Shown: positions 1 through 9,264 of the stretch, in pieces | How positions within the stretch are numbered: position 1 is the stretch's first letter | Layout of the letters: each line of letters opens with the position of its first letter | Position numbers and translations under genes: made by a program | The notes under the pieces: model-generated | The model's input: only the letters and a program-made list of their open reading frames with translations | Databases searched by the model: none | Told to the model about the DNA's origin: nothing | Assembly: GCF_013391765.2 (NCBI RefSeq) | Contig: NZ_JACBGI020000004.1 | Coordinates: forward strand, 1-64,000 | DNA from: Thiomicrorhabdus heinhorstiae | Lineage (GTDB): Bacteria; Pseudomonadota; Gammaproteobacteria; Thiomicrospirales; Thiomicrospiraceae | Reading direction: 5' to 3' | Length of the DNA: 64,000 nt

Positions 1-122
1 CCTTATTAAGCGGCTGGTTTTTTATGTTCGGATAAATTTTTTTGAAAAAAAGAATCAGCGTTTGCTAATAGAATGGAGGGGCATTTTTTGCAACTCTAAA
101 AAAATTAAATAGGAGCATATAC

Positions 123-722
123 ATGTTGAGACGCCAATTTATCGTTGCGGCTATCGCTGGGGCTTTTGTCACAACCGCATTTGCCGGTCCAATTGAAGAC
201 AAGCTAAAACTACCGGAAAAGAAATTTACCGAAGTTCATCACTATCTTTCTCCACAGCAGACTTATGATGCCAAAATGAAAGATCCAAAAAATGTTTTGT
301 TGGTCGATATCCGCACTCCGTACGAACTCCAGTTTGTCGGCTATGCACCACTGATTGACGGCAATGTACCTTATATCACCTATGACTACAGTGACTGGGA
401 TGATAAAAAGAAAGAATACAAGCGTATGTTCAATTCCGGCTTCGTCGGTCAGGTTGAAGATCTAATGAAAAAGACCGGTATCGATCACGGCAAAAACACC
501 AAAATTATTTTTATGTGCCGTTCCGGTGACCGCTCTGCTAGAGCAACCGATATTATGAGTAAAAACGGCTATTCCAATGTTTGGAGCGCTTATCAGGGGT
601 TTGAAGGGGATAAAGCGAAATCTGGTGCGACAAAAGGCCAGCGTACCGTTAACGGTTGGAAAAATGCCGGTTTGCCTTGGACTTACAAGCTGGATAAAAA
701 CAAAGCAGCCTTTATTTTCTAA
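123..722 (+). CDS. Periplasmic rhodanese-like sulfurtransferase
   Basis: The 199-residue product starts with a signal peptide (basic MLRRQF, hydrophobic stretch, cleavage near TAFAG), so it probably acts in the periplasm. A single rhodanese domain follows: the LLVDIRTPYE strand near residues 59-68 and the active-site loop with cysteine in CRSGDRSARA near residue 138. Such proteins carry sulfane sulfur on the loop cysteine; the substrate cannot be told from sequence. An insertion with many Tyr, Asp and Lys residues (about 80-105) sits between the two conserved blocks. The start has an AGGAG ribosome site. It is convergent with a second, tandem-domain sulfurtransferase, which fits a sulfur-oxidising organism. 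Confidence 0.85.
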   Translation: MLRRQFIVAAIAGAFVTTAFAGPIEDKLKLPEKKFTEVHHYLSPQQTYDAKMKDPKNVLLVDIRTPYELQFVGYAPLIDGNVPYITYDYSDWDDKKKEYKRMFNSGFVGQVEDLMKKTGIDHGKNTKIIFMCRSGDRSARATDIMSKNGYSNVWSAYQGFEGDKAKSGATKGQRTVNGWKNAGLPWTYKLDKNKAAFIF

Positions 723-756
723 TCTCGCTAAGAGCCGAGTGAGTGAAAGAAAAAAC

Positions 757-782
757 AAACCCCGCTCATGCGGGGTTTTTTA
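757..782 (+). terminator. Rho-independent terminator between convergent genes
   Basis: Perfect stem CCCCGC/GCGGGG with loop TCAT, flanked by an A run and a T run, so it can stop transcription from both the plus-strand rhodanese and the minus-strand sulfurtransferase. Confidence 0.9.
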
Positions 783-808
783 TTGCCAGGGAAATCCGTG
801 TTTCAGGT

Positions 809-1660
809 TTAGAACGGTTTACCTTCTTCGATCGGTAATTCCGGAATTCGCGACCATTCATTCCATGAACCGAAATAAAGTTTGACGTCTTCGATGCCGG
901 CCGATTTCAGGGCAACCAAAGTATTCGAGGCACGCGCACCCTTAAAGCAATACAGGTAGACCTTACTGTCTTTGGTAATGCCGGCGGTTTTGCATTCCGC
1001 CAAGATTTCGTCTTCGGTTTTAAACAACGGAACCAAGCCCGGCTTCATCATTCGATACCATTCGATCCATACTGCACCTGGAAGGCGCCCCTTACGCGGG
1101 CAGAAATCTTTACCGTATGGAGAAGAGCTGTCAGCGATCCACTCGTCGACATCGCGCACATCAAGCAGAATGGTGTCTGTGCCGAGCGCAGCCAAGATCT
1201 CTTCCTTGTCAATCATCAGACTGCTGCCGGTATCGACCAGCGGGAAGGTTTTGCTTTCCGGTGCCGGGGCTTCCATGCTGATAGGGAAGCCTTCAGCATG
1301 CCAGGCCTGATAGCCACCGTGAAGAATAGAAACTTTATCATAGCCCAGATAGCTTAGAAGAAAGTAGCCGCGACACGATTGACCAAAACCGGTGTTCATG
1401 GCGTCTTCATAAAGAACGGCGGTCTCTTCGCCGGAAAGTCCCACTTCCCCGAATGCGGTCGCAAAACTTTCTTTTAGCTCCTCGAGACCTTCCGGAGTCG
1501 AGGTTGCCAGATAGGTGAAGATAGAGTGAATGTTTACTGCTCCGGGAATATGCCCTTGTTCAAAGGCTTCAGGCGAGCGAGTATCGATAATTACGGTCGG
1601 GGTGCCGCTTTCCATCATTTCGTTAAGCTTTGCAGCATTAATCAATAAAGGGGTTGGCAT
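809..1660 (-). CDS. Tandem rhodanese sulfurtransferase (thiosulfate/3-mercaptopyruvate type)
   Basis: This 283-residue protein has the two-domain layout of SseA/rhodanese enzymes. The N-terminal inactive domain carries VIIDTRSPEAFEQGHIPGA near residues 24-42; the C-terminal domain carries LLDVRDVDEW near 165 and the catalytic loop CFKGARASN near 239. No signal peptide, so cytoplasmic. The six-residue loop CFKGAR is closer to thiosulfate than to mercaptopyruvate sulfurtransferases (the latter usually have CGSGVT), but substrate choice stays uncertain. AAGGAG lies 8 bases before the ATG. It transfers sulfur from a donor to cyanide or a thiol acceptor and is a plausible part of thiosulfate handling. 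Confidence 0.85.
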   Translation of the reverse strand: MPTPLLINAAKLNEMMESGTPTVIIDTRSPEAFEQGHIPGAVNIHSIFTYLATSTPEGLEELKESFATAFGEVGLSGEETAVLYEDAMNTGFGQSCRGYFLLSYLGYDKVSILHGGYQAWHAEGFPISMEAPAPESKTFPLVDTGSSLMIDKEEILAALGTDTILLDVRDVDEWIADSSSPYGKDFCPRKGRLPGAVWIEWYRMMKPGLVPLFKTEDEILAECKTAGITKDSKVYLYCFKGARASNTLVALKSAGIEDVKLYFGSWNEWSRIPELPIEEGKPF

Positions 1661-1939
1661 TCTTCAATCTCCTTGAACGTAGTGTTCTTTAGTGACAAGT
1701 AGGGTAATTAACCATCGGTAGAAAATGGTCGGGTGGCAAAATCGTTACCCAACGACAGTCGCATAAAACGAGCCGGAATGATAAATGCCAGGAAATTCAA
1801 TTTCTTAAAAAGAAACTACGTATTTTTGGATATTTTTTAAGTGTATGTTTTTGTTGCGAAAATGCGCACAAAGAGAATCGTTTTGTTCCAAATGGGAGCA
1901 AGCTCTAGAAAGTAGCCAGGAAGCTGGTCTAGCTGGATA

Positions 1940-1966
1940 CAAAAAAGCCCGGGAACCCGGGCTTTC
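1940..1966 (-). terminator. Terminator of deaD
   Basis: Stem AAAGCCCGGG / CCCGGGCTTT with a 2-base loop and, on the minus strand, a T6 tail. It ends the deaD transcript. The rest of the 331-base gap between the sulfurtransferase and deaD (1661-1991) shows no further gene that I can support. Confidence 0.9.
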
Positions 1967-1991
1967 TGCTTGGAAATACAAGATGCGCGTC

Positions 1992-3740
1992 TTATTTGGT
2001 GGTTACACGACGCGGTTTGGCTTTGCTTACTTTATTTCCAGGTTTGCTGCGACTTAGACGCTTACGCGGTGCGTCGCTGGTAATGACTTTGGTTAACTGT
2101 AGCTGTTGACCGCATACCCAGGCTTTTTTCAGATCGTTAAGGACATCTTTTGGCATACCTTCCGGCAAGTCGACCGTGCTATAGGTGTCTTCGATGTTTA
2201 GTTGGCGGATGAACTCGCTGTCCAAACCGGCTTCGTTGGCGATACAGCCGACGATATTGCCCGGTTTTACACCGTGAGTGCGCCCGACTTCCAGGCGGTA
2301 ACGATTCATGCCTTCATCCGGTGTTTCGCTACGTGTGCGGCGCCCGCCGCCACGCGGTTCATTTCTATCACCGCTGCGTCTAGCGGTGCTATCGCGATTC
2401 TGGCGAGGTTTTTCCGCAATCGGCTTTTCTTCAATGAAGAAAGGTACATCACCTTGCAGCAAACGCGCCAGTGCGGCAGCAACTTCAACTGCTGGTACAT
2501 TCTGCTCGTTCTCAACCTGCTCAATCAAGTCTTGATAGAAGTCCAACTCATCCATTTTCAAGGCTTCGGTAATACGTATTTTGAAGCGCTCTACGCGGCT
2601 GCTGTTAATGCTTTCAGCTGTTGGAAGATGCATTTCGGCAACTTTCTGCTTAGTCGTACGTTCGATTGAAGACAATAGACGGCGTTCGCGAGGAGTTACG
2701 AACAAAATCGCCGTTCCTGAACGGCCGGCACGGCCGGTACGACCGATACGGTGTACGTAGGATTCGTTGTCCTGCGGGATATCGTAGTTTACTACGTGGC
2801 TGATACGCGGTACGTCCAGACCACGGGCGACCACATCGGTTGCCACCAGAATATCCAGTTTGCCTTCTTTTATCTGATCGACGATACGTTCACGCTGATT
2901 TTGCGCAATGTCGCCGTTCAAAGCTGCTGCTGCATGACCGCGTGCTTCCAATTTTTCGGCCAGATCGACGGTGGCGTTTTTGGTGCGTACGAAAATAATC
3001 ATACCATCGACACCGGCTTCCGCTTCCAGAATACGCGTCAGAGCATCCAGTTTATGGTTGCCGCTGACCATCAGGTATTTCTGTTCGATGGTGGTCGCAG
3101 TCGTGGTTTTCTGTTTGATAATGACTTCGGTCGGATCGTTCAGGTAACTGGTAGCGATGCGGTGTACTTCTTTCGGCATAGTCGCAGAGAAAAGCGCAAT
3201 CTGGCGGCTTTCCGGAGTATGCTTCAAGACCCATTCAACGTCATCGATAAAGCCCATACGCAGCATTTCGTCGGCTTCGTCCAATACCAGCAATTTCAGG
3301 TTATCCAGTTTCAGGGTTCCTTTGCGCATGTGATCCATCACACGGCCAGGGGTACCGACTACGACGTGCACGCCGCGTTTCAGGGCGCGGATCTGAGTGC
3401 CGTAATCTGAACCGCCGTAGATAGGTAGTACATGGAAGCCTTTCATATGGTGAGCGAAGCTTTGGAAAGCTTCCGAAACCTGGATCGCTAATTCGCGAGT
3501 CGGTGCCAAAACTAGAATTTGCGGGTCCTTTTGGCGGATATCGGCATTGCTTAGTGCCGGCAGGGCGAAGGCAGCGGTTTTACCGGTACCGGTTTGTGCC
3601 ATCCCGAGGATATCGTCGCCTTGCAAAAGGGCAGGAATGGCTTGCGCTTGGATCGGCGAAGGAGTTTCGTAGCCGATTTCGCTGATTGCGGTCAGTACTT
3701 CCGGGCGTAGGCCAAGGTCTTTAAAAGTAATGTTGGTCAT
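1992..3740 (-). CDS. deaD: DEAD-box ATP-dependent RNA helicase DeaD/CsdA
   Basis: A 582-residue helicase with the full motif set: Q motif SPIQAQAIP, Walker A AQTGTGKT (48-55), PTREL, DEAD, SAT, and HRIGRTGR in the second RecA domain. A DbpA-like RNA-binding domain follows near residues 480-550 (GRTHGVKPGNIVGCIANE), then a basic tail. It unwinds structured RNA in ribosome assembly and at low temperature. I place the start at the ATG at 3740: AGGA lies about 6 bases upstream. A TTG one codon earlier is too close to that site. The 5' region carries the parS-like palindrome at 3796-3815. Confidence 0.95.
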   Translation of the reverse strand: MTNITFKDLGLRPEVLTAISEIGYETPSPIQAQAIPALLQGDDILGMAQTGTGKTAAFALPALSNADIRQKDPQILVLAPTRELAIQVSEAFQSFAHHMKGFHVLPIYGGSDYGTQIRALKRGVHVVVGTPGRVMDHMRKGTLKLDNLKLLVLDEADEMLRMGFIDDVEWVLKHTPESRQIALFSATMPKEVHRIATSYLNDPTEVIIKQKTTTATTIEQKYLMVSGNHKLDALTRILEAEAGVDGMIIFVRTKNATVDLAEKLEARGHAAAALNGDIAQNQRERIVDQIKEGKLDILVATDVVARGLDVPRISHVVNYDIPQDNESYVHRIGRTGRAGRSGTAILFVTPRERRLLSSIERTTKQKVAEMHLPTAESINSSRVERFKIRITEALKMDELDFYQDLIEQVENEQNVPAVEVAAALARLLQGDVPFFIEEKPIAEKPRQNRDSTARRSGDRNEPRGGGRRTRSETPDEGMNRYRLEVGRTHGVKPGNIVGCIANEAGLDSEFIRQLNIEDTYSTVDLPEGMPKDVLNDLKKAWVCGQQLQLTKVITSDAPRKRLSRSKPGNKVSKAKPRRVTTK

Positions 3741-3795
3741 CAAGGGTCCTTTTTCTCGTCAGAGAATGGATTTGCCCGTGAATAGAGTGCAAATG

Positions 3796-3815
3796 TGCGT
3801 TTCACGTGAAACGCA
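3796..3815. promoter_or_regulatory. parS-like palindrome (candidate ParB binding site)
   Basis: The 20-base perfect palindrome TGCGTTTCACGTGAAACGCA contains GTTTCACGTGAAAC (3799-3812), the inner 14 bases of the known bacterial parS consensus TGTTTCACGTGAAACA; only the outermost base pair of the 16-mer differs. It lies in the 385-base gap between the TRAP operon end and deaD, about 55 bases upstream of the deaD start, so a role as a local operator is also possible. Apart from a candidate terminator at 4074-4116 I see nothing else in that gap. Confidence 0.7.
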
Positions 3816-4073
3816 ACAGGAAACAAGCTCAATGTCTACCTGACTAAACGGTAATTATGAGACGGTATTCTGGGGCAAAATAGATTCGTTTAGAGCCTTT
3901 TTTGCGTCAGAAATACTGGTTGCAAGTCGGCAACCGCCTTTGAGAAGGGAAAAATCGCGTGGCAAATGGCTCGGTTAAGGCAAAGAGGGAGTCCGTTACA
4001 TTCGGGAACGGCTTGATTTTTATATCCCTATCAGTGCGAAGCGCGGATTTTACTAAATCCTTGAGAAAATTGC

Positions 4074-4116
4074 AAATTTAAGGAGCCGGCGACAAGAAAA
4101 ATATGTCTAAGGCTCC
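4074..4116 (-). terminator. Candidate terminator of the TRAP permease operon
   Basis: GGAGCC (4082-4087) pairs with GGCTCC (4111-4116), with an inner GACA/TGTC pairing. On the minus strand it is followed by a T-rich stretch (TTAAATTT) rather than a clean T run, so the call is moderate. Confidence 0.45.
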
Positions 4117-4125
4117 CCAACACCG

Positions 4126-5499
4126 TCAATCGCTATAAACCACGCCCGGCAGCCAAGTAACGATCTCCGGCCAGATTGCCAGGATGATCAGAACGCCGAT
4201 CTGAATAGCGATAAAGGGAATGACGCCTTTGTACAGATCGATTGTTTTCAATTCCGGAGGTGCGACGCCGCGAAGGTAGAAAAGTGCGAAGCCGAACGGA
4301 GGTGTCAGGAAGGCGGTTTGCAGATTAATGGCGATCATAATGCCGAGCCAGATCGGGTCCAGTCCCATCATCAGCAGAATCGGTGCTACGACCGGAACCA
4401 CCACGTAGGTGATTTCGATGAAGTCGAGGAAAAAGCCGAGAATAAACATCAGGAGCATGACGATCAGCATGGCGGTAAAGACTCCGCCGGGAAGATCGGT
4501 CAGCAGCGACTGCATCAGATCGTCACCACCCAGACCACGGAAAACCAGCGAGAAGAAAGCGGCCCCGATAAAGATCATAAAGATCATGCCGGTGACTTGC
4601 AGGCTGTTGCGCATGACATTCTGTAGAATCTCGAGCGATAAACGACGGTTTAAGGCTGCCAGCAGCAGTGCACCCAATGCGCCCAGCGAAGCGGCTTCAG
4701 TCGGAGTCGCATACCCCATTAGAATTGAGCCTAGTACCAGCAGAATTAGTAATAGCGGTGGCAAAAGCCCCTTTAAAACCCGCATGCCCAAGCCCGGGGC
4801 GACCGGGTTGCCGATATGGTTCGGTACGGAATTCGGCTGCAGGAACGCTTTGCTGAAAACGTACAGCATATAAAGCACAACCAGCAACATTCCCGGCAGC
4901 AGGGCACCAATAAACAGGTCGCCGACCGAAAGCGGCTCAGGCGAGAAGATTCCCTGATTTAGCTGGGCTTGTTGGTAAGAGGATGAAAGCACGTCGCCGA
5001 GCAGAATCAAGACGATGGACGGTGGAATGATTTGTCCGAGGGTGCCGGACGCACAGATGGTTCCGCTGGCCAGTTTCGGGCAATAGCCTTGTTTGAGCAT
5101 GGTCGGTAATGCCAGCAATCCCATCGTAACGACGGTTGCACCGACGATACCGGTACTGGCGGCCAACAGCATTCCAACCAGAATGACGGCAATACCGAGT
5201 CCGCCTTTGACGCCACGCATTACCTCATCCATAGTTTGCAACAGGTTTTCGGCAATTTTTGATTGTTCGAGCATAATGCCCATAAAGACAAATAACGGTA
5301 CGGCAATCAGGGTTTCATTGCCCATAATGCTGAAAACGCGGTTGGGAATGCTTTGCAGAAAAGCCATATCGAATGCACCGATCGCATTGGCGATCAAGGC
5401 AAAGATCAAAGACACTCCTGCCAGAGTAAAGGCGACCGGAAAGCCGATTAACAGCGCGATAAAAATCACCGCAAACAGAACTAAAGAGAGCCATTCCAT
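4126..5499 (-). CDS. TRAP transporter large permease subunit (DctM family)
   Basis: A 457-residue, very hydrophobic protein with about twelve membrane segments, typical length and sequence of the large TRAP subunit: IPLFVFMG-like region near residue 70 (AVPLFVFMGIMLEQS), ASTGIVGATVVTMG near 115, and SGTLGQIIPPSIVLILLGD near 150. With the small subunit it imports a solute using the sodium gradient after delivery by a periplasmic binding protein. The variant resembles the mannitol/chloroaromatic branch, but the substrate is unknown. Its ATG shares one base with the stop codon of the upstream small-subunit gene (TAATG). No binding-protein gene is adjacent. Confidence 0.9.
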   Translation of the reverse strand: MEWLSLVLFAVIFIALLIGFPVAFTLAGVSLIFALIANAIGAFDMAFLQSIPNRVFSIMGNETLIAVPLFVFMGIMLEQSKIAENLLQTMDEVMRGVKGGLGIAVILVGMLLAASTGIVGATVVTMGLLALPTMLKQGYCPKLASGTICASGTLGQIIPPSIVLILLGDVLSSSYQQAQLNQGIFSPEPLSVGDLFIGALLPGMLLVVLYMLYVFSKAFLQPNSVPNHIGNPVAPGLGMRVLKGLLPPLLLILLVLGSILMGYATPTEAASLGALGALLLAALNRRLSLEILQNVMRNSLQVTGMIFMIFIGAAFFSLVFRGLGGDDLMQSLLTDLPGGVFTAMLIVMLLMFILGFFLDFIEITYVVVPVVAPILLMMGLDPIWLGIMIAINLQTAFLTPPFGFALFYLRGVAPPELKTIDLYKGVIPFIAIQIGVLIILAIWPEIVTWLPGVVYSD

Positions 5500-6050
5500 T
5501 ACAGTTTGCCCTCCGCATGTTCTTGGTGTGCGATTTGCACACCCTGTAGTTTTAACCAGGATTCGGCGGCAATCGATAAGGCTTGCAGACCAAGCAGGCC
5601 GACCAGAACCAGAATCAAGGTTTTAAGCAGAAAGACATAACCCAAACCGCCGGCATCGGCGGAACCTTCATGAATCTGCCAGCTGGCCACGATGTAATCC
5701 CAGCTGGCGTATGCCAGATAGATCATGACCGGCAAGGTGAGAACCAGAGTGCCGACCAGGTTGACGAGGGCTTTTTTGCGTTCGGAAAACCGGCCGTAGA
5801 AAATATCGACGCGTACATGCTGATCTTGCTGGTAGGTATAGGCGATACCTAGCATAAAGATCAATGCATGGTTATACATGATACTTTCTTGCAGAGCGAT
5901 GGAGCCGGAGTCGAAACCGTACCGCAAAATAACCACCAGAGCGGTGATTAAAACCAGAGAGAGTGTCCCCCAGGCAACAAGATTGCCGAATCGATTTTGG
6001 AAACTGTTTTGTTTTAAAACGAAGTGCAGTAAGAAGGAGTTGTTAGCCAT
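5499..6050 (-). CDS. TRAP transporter small permease subunit (DctQ family)
   Basis: A 183-residue protein with four predicted membrane segments (about 28-50, 65-85, 98-120, 140-165), and the usual WxxxxxHVRVDIFYGR-type motif seen here as YQQDQHVRVDIFYGR near residue 75. This is the standard small subunit, which forms the permease with DctM. It is the first gene of a two-gene unit, translationally coupled to DctM through a one-base overlap. No convincing ribosome-binding site is visible upstream of its ATG, and no DctP or TAXI binding-protein gene lies on either side. Confidence 0.88.
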   Translation of the reverse strand: MANNSFLLHFVLKQNSFQNRFGNLVAWGTLSLVLITALVVILRYGFDSGSIALQESIMYNHALIFMLGIAYTYQQDQHVRVDIFYGRFSERKKALVNLVGTLVLTLPVMIYLAYASWDYIVASWQIHEGSADAGGLGYVFLLKTLILVLVGLLGLQALSIAAESWLKLQGVQIAHQEHAEGKL

Positions 6051-6112
6051 GATTTTTTACTGAAATGACAGGAAATATAGGCTATTTTAACGGCTTTTGA
6101 TGCAATGAGTGG

Positions 6113-6164
6113 TTAAAAAAGCTTCTTCGCCATTTTGAAATGTAATGAGCCTCGGCGAAGAAGC
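6113..6164 (-). terminator. Terminator of the secreted RcnB-like gene
   Basis: An 11-base-pair stem GCTTCTTCGCC (6121-6131) with GGCGAAGAAGC (6154-6164), followed on the minus strand by a T6 run (6115-6120). Confidence 0.88.
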
Positions 6165-6178
6165 CAGGGAGAAGAGGG

Positions 6179-6736
6179 TCAGTAATTGGATAGACGGATC
6201 ACGTCAAAGATGATTCGCGTCGCCAAGTGCATAAGCAGAATGTCGCCGCCGACCTCAACGCGCACGTAACCTCTTGGAGGTTTAGGCAAACCGTATTCCA
6301 AGCGTACCGGTAGCGGGCGGTAATGAATATAGGCTGGAAGCGGTTCGTAGAGTCGGTAACGGTAATAATGCGGGTTGTTCGGTTTATGATGACCGTAGGC
6401 GTAACCATGCCCTTTTTTAGGGTAGTAATAACTTTCAATCGCTCTGCGGTCGCCCGTGGCGAATTTATAAGCCTTAGGCGGCGGACTTACCGGTCGGCCG
6501 TACGGAGCCGATTGTCGATGGTCGCTACGTCCATAATCGCGTTTGTCATACTGCTTCTCGTAGCGCTGCTGTTTATTTTTCTCGTGACGATACTGCTCGT
6601 TATGATCGACCGGTCCGTTAATATAAATTTTATATTCGCGGGTATCTTCGCGCGCTTCTGCCGGAAGGCTGAAGCCGATACCGGCAATTAATCCGCTCAA
6701 TAGCAAGGTAGATACTCGGTTGTTTAATAGGTTCAT
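6179..6736 (-). CDS. Secreted basic RcnB/CigR-like protein
   Basis: I start this 185-residue protein at the ATG at 6736, which has AAGGAG 8 bases upstream and opens a clear signal peptide ending at PAEA. Upstream in-frame ATG codons lack this. The mature part is rich in Tyr, Arg, Lys, His and Pro, then ends with LPKPPRGYVRVEVGGDILLMHLATRIIFDVI. The end resembles the C-terminal block of the RcnB family (Gly-Tyr followed by a short valine-rich strand and a hydrophobic ALATGLI-like helix). RcnB affects periplasmic nickel and cobalt levels in E. coli; here the role is not known. Monocistronic, with its own terminator. A second protein of the same kind lies at 60463-61026. Confidence 0.65.
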   Translation of the reverse strand: MNLLNNRVSTLLLSGLIAGIGFSLPAEAREDTREYKIYINGPVDHNEQYRHEKNKQQRYEKQYDKRDYGRSDHRQSAPYGRPVSPPPKAYKFATGDRRAIESYYYPKKGHGYAYGHHKPNNPHYYRYRLYEPLPAYIHYRPLPVRLEYGLPKPPRGYVRVEVGGDILLMHLATRIIFDVIRLSNY

Positions 6737-6953
6737 CGTTCGGGCTCCTTGTATTGCCATTCGACGTTTATAGTTTATCAATCCACCTTGTTGAGAATGT
6801 GGAAACACCGTGCCTTAAATATGGAACAATAGTGCAAGTCCGATTTTTGATTTAATGAACCTATTTGCCCGTGAAGACGGCAAAGTTCATCAAGTCCGTT
6901 TGTGTTATTCATTTTGAAACTGCATTGCCAGAAAGATATATAGAGAGTTACGT

Positions 6954-9197
6954 TTGCCAGCCAAATTTATTGCCAAGGTTGCGGTCCCGGGTCCATTTCT
7001 GACTCCTTTGGATTATCTGTTTCCTGCCGGGTGGAATCTGACTCGAGGCTGCCGGGTTGAGGTCAATCTTCGCAATCGGAATATTGTCGGCTTGGTTATG
7101 GATATCGATCGGCAGGCGGAATGCGATCCTGAGAAACTAAAGCAGATCGAACGTCAGTTGGATGAGACGGCAATCTTGTCGTCGCAAGAACTGCAATGGC
7201 TGCAATGGGCAGCGGATTATTACCATGAACCGATTGGCGAAGTGATATTTACCGCTTTGCCGAAACGCTTGCGCAGTGGCGAAGCGGCACAAATGCAAGG
7301 TCAGACGGTCTGGCGCTTGAGCGCTTTGGGAAGAGAGCTGACTGAAGATGAACTGCCGAAAAACGCCAAGGCTCAGAAGAGGGTTTTCAACCTCCTTAAG
7401 TGCAGTGCGAAGGGGTGTAATGCGCACCAGTTGTCCGATGTCTCTTCCAGTTGGCGTTCGGTGATTAAAAAGTTTCTGGATAACGACTGGGTGGAAGCCT
7501 ATCAGGCTCCGTGCATGCAGAATACACCGACCGAGCAGTCTCCACGGCATGAATTGAATTCGCAGCAGCAGAAAGCGGTGCGAAGCATTATCGATGCATT
7601 CGGACAGTTTCGAGCTTTGTTGCTGCAAGGAGTCACCGGCAGCGGCAAGACCGAAGTGTATTTGGGAGCGATTGAAGCGGCCCTGCAGCAGGGTAAACAG
7701 GTATTGGTACTGTTACCGGAAATCGGTTTGACACCGCAGATGATTTCCCGCTTCGAAGCCTATCTGGGGCAGAGTGTTGCGGTCATGCATTCCGCCTTGA
7801 ACGACAGTGAACGCCATTGTGCCTGGGATGCGATTCGTTGCGGCACCGTCTCGGTGCTGATCGGAACGCGCTCGGCAATGTTTACGCCTTTTAAGAATCT
7901 TGGTCTGTGTATTATCGATGAAGAGCACGATCTCTCTTTCAAACAGCAAGAGGGAGTGCGCTATTCGGCCCGCGATTTGCTGGTACGCCGTGCACATCAG
8001 CTAGGCATTCCGGTCGTACTCGGTTCGGCGACGCCTGCTCTGGAGAGCCTGCAAAACGTCCATTTAGGACGCTACCAGTATTTGCAACTGAGTGCGCGAG
8101 CCGGGAAGGCGGTTGCACCGGCGATTCGATTATTGGACGTACGCGGAGAGAAAGTTCAGGAAGGCGTATCGGCAGCTTTGAAAGCCGAGATGTTCAAGCA
8201 CCTGCAAGCCGGCAATCAGGTTTTGCTGTTTTTGAATCGCCGCGGTTTTGCCCCGGTATTGATGTGCCACGACTGCGGTTGGCAGGCAAACTGCCCGAGT
8301 TGCGATGCACATATGACCTACCATTATATCAGTGTCGAACGCGGCGGCTTTTTGCAATGCCATCATTGCGGTGAACAGTTGCCGGAACCGAGTGTCTGTC
8401 CGCAGTGCCAGTCGTCGGAGTTGCTGAAAGTCGGCCAGGGTACCGAACGCCTGCAGCAGGCGATGGAGGAATGGTTTCCCGACAAGAAGGTGTTGCGCAT
8501 CGATCGCGATACCACCCGATTAAAAGGCAGTTTGCAGGAGTTTACCCGCCAGGCTGAAAGTGGTGAAGCGGATATTCTGATCGGTACGCAAATGCTGGCC
8601 AAGGGACATCATTTTCCAAAAGTGACGCTGGTCGGCGTGCTGGATATCGATCAAGGACTGTTTAGCTGCGATTTCCGCGCGTCGGAACGCATGGCGCAAC
8701 TGTTATTGCAAGTATCAGGCAGGGCCGGGCGCGCACAATCACCCGGTCAGGTGTGGATCCAAACCCATCACCCGACCCATCCTCTATTGGTGACATTGAT
8801 CCGTGAGGGCTACAGTGCCTTTGCCGAACAGGCGCTTGAAGAACGCAAGCTTGCTAAACTGCCGCCGTTTCAATATCAGATTATGGTGCGTGCCGAAGCG
8901 CATGACGAGATCGATGTGTTGAATTTTCTACACTCTTTAAAGGCCGGGCTTGAAGCGACGCAAACGACTTGGTCGAAAGATGATTCGCAATGGAAAGGGG
9001 CGGTGGTGTTTTGGGGACCGGTGGCCGCCCCTATGCTGCGTCGTCAGGGACGTTTTCGTTATCAGCTATTGTTACAGGCTCCGCAAAGAGCGCAATTACA
9101 TACATTGGTGACGGAATTGCTGCCGCATGTCTATCGCAGTCCCCTGGCTAGAAAAGTGCGTTGGAGTCTGGATGTTGATCCTGCGGAAATGTACTAA
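6954..9197 (+). CDS. priA: Primosomal protein N' (replication restart helicase PriA)
   Basis: A 747-residue protein close to the usual 730. The N-terminal DNA-binding part (1-105) is followed by a DEAH-type helicase: Walker A GVTGSGKTE near residue 226, DEEHD near 323, GSATP near 358, and the two paired zinc-binding cysteine clusters (CHDCGWQANCPSC and CHHCG...CPQC) near 440-485. It reloads the replisome at stalled forks. The start is TTG at 6954: the conserved sequence begins directly there and a GAGAG ribosome site lies 7 bases upstream. It stands alone and is convergent with the biotin operon. Confidence 0.97.
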   Translation: MPAKFIAKVAVPGPFLTPLDYLFPAGWNLTRGCRVEVNLRNRNIVGLVMDIDRQAECDPEKLKQIERQLDETAILSSQELQWLQWAADYYHEPIGEVIFTALPKRLRSGEAAQMQGQTVWRLSALGRELTEDELPKNAKAQKRVFNLLKCSAKGCNAHQLSDVSSSWRSVIKKFLDNDWVEAYQAPCMQNTPTEQSPRHELNSQQQKAVRSIIDAFGQFRALLLQGVTGSGKTEVYLGAIEAALQQGKQVLVLLPEIGLTPQMISRFEAYLGQSVAVMHSALNDSERHCAWDAIRCGTVSVLIGTRSAMFTPFKNLGLCIIDEEHDLSFKQQEGVRYSARDLLVRRAHQLGIPVVLGSATPALESLQNVHLGRYQYLQLSARAGKAVAPAIRLLDVRGEKVQEGVSAALKAEMFKHLQAGNQVLLFLNRRGFAPVLMCHDCGWQANCPSCDAHMTYHYISVERGGFLQCHHCGEQLPEPSVCPQCQSSELLKVGQGTERLQQAMEEWFPDKKVLRIDRDTTRLKGSLQEFTRQAESGEADILIGTQMLAKGHHFPKVTLVGVLDIDQGLFSCDFRASERMAQLLLQVSGRAGRAQSPGQVWIQTHHPTHPLLVTLIREGYSAFAEQALEERKLAKLPPFQYQIMVRAEAHDEIDVLNFLHSLKAGLEATQTTWSKDDSQWKGAVVFWGPVAAPMLRRQGRFRYQLLLQAPQRAQLHTLVTELLPHVYRSPLARKVRWSLDVDPAEMY

Positions 9198-9264
9198 GAG
9201 AGCAACAGTGGTGAGTTCCCTGTCGATTTTGTCTTGAATGCTTTTAAAACTCTTTAAGGCGTTT

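Noticed and set aside
2751-3410. Long open frame antisense to deaD (219 codons)
   Set aside because: Shadow of the real helicase gene; no signal, motif or ribosome site of its own.
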